Source of the DNA: Anaerotruncus colihominis
Lineage (GTDB): Bacteria; Bacillota; Clostridia; Oscillospirales; Ruminococcaceae
Reading direction: 5' to 3'
Assembly (NCBI RefSeq): GCF_010206195.1
Contig: NZ_VIQT01000009.1
Span: 287,747-351,746 of the forward strand
Length of the DNA: 64,000 nt
Below the pieces are notes generated by a model, which did no database searches, had not been told where the DNA came from, and worked only from the letters and a program-made list of their open reading frames with translations. Positions 63,978-64,000 of the stretch are shown piece by piece; position 1 is the first letter of the stretch; each line of letters begins with the position of its first letter. The position numbers were made by a program, and so were the translations under genes.

Positions 63978-64000
63978 ATGCGTATTGCATTGTTTACTGA
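63978..64000 (+). CDS. N-terminus of a gene cut by the window edge, possibly a glycosyltransferase
   Basis: Only MRIALFTE is visible. AGGAG at 63964-63968 sits 9 nt before ATG 63978, and a promoter is present upstream. Group-4 glycosyltransferases often begin this way (MRIALFTETYLP), but eight residues cannot establish it. Confidence 0.5.

Overview
The window looks like a chromosomal segment of an endospore-forming, anaerobic Clostridia member, most likely an Oscillospiraceae (Ruminococcaceae-type) gut bacterium. Evidence for this: sporulation genes (yabP, yabQ, yunB, a YjcZ-like Gly/Cys-rich small protein), Gram-positive lipoproteins, ClpC and ClpE, two T-box leaders, a group-II-type ECF ATPase/permease module, and TTG/GTG starts behind strong G-rich ribosome binding sites. 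Most genes are on the minus strand. The family assignment is inference from gene content only.

Layout. 0-4.3 kb: polar amino-acid ABC transporter (SBP, permease, ATPase), birA and a radical SAM/SPASM protein. 4.7-7.5 kb (+): ECF sigma factor, zinc-finger anti-sigma factor and two membrane proteins. 7.8-13.5 kb: a CmpB-like membrane protein, a PlsY paralogue, an unknown membrane protein, a stand-alone TrpB2 under a T-box with a Trp (UGG) specifier, and an M23 lipoprotein. 13.5-27.4 kb: housekeeping block (clpE-like, pgsA, cvpA, DUF5711-like, truA, ecfT-ecfA2-ecfA1, RlmI-like methyltransferase, glmM, ruvB-ruvA-ruvC), then tRNA-Val(GAC).

27.7-34.2 kb is the accessory island. It holds a multiply broken gene, an XRE fragment, a tyrosine-recombinase C-terminal fragment, a tmRNA-3'-end-like segment, and an intact five-gene operon: LytTR response regulator, GHKL sensor kinase and three paralogous cytoplasmic-looking proteins of unknown function. 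A TnpV-like transposase remnant closes the far side. Upstream of the operon lies a direct repeat with LytTR-site geometry (9-12-9). This operon is the best candidate for an undescribed system.

34.2-50.5 kb: hpf, a lone fumarase alpha subunit with an amidohydrolase, S1 protein-divIC-yabQ-yabP, metallophosphoesterase, dinB-ligA, yunB, an acyl-CoA synthetase with an XRE-cupin regulator under a second T-box (candidate Ile AUC specifier), a HAD phosphatase with a thioesterase, and clpC. 50.6-64 kb: Gly/Cys-rich small gene, potABCD, DUF1847 protein, decayed araD and ulaE remnants, livFGMHK, pncB and the first codons of a plus-strand gene.

Two dispersed repeat families recur between genes: a hairpin-rich mosaic repeat (about 4.4, 9.0, 17.6, 42.8 and 47.6-48.0 kb) and a MITE-like element with CTAGGGGCTGTTTGAAAAAT-type inverted ends (8.3, 60.4 and 63.6 kb). 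Family names are from reading the translated sequences; no database search was run.
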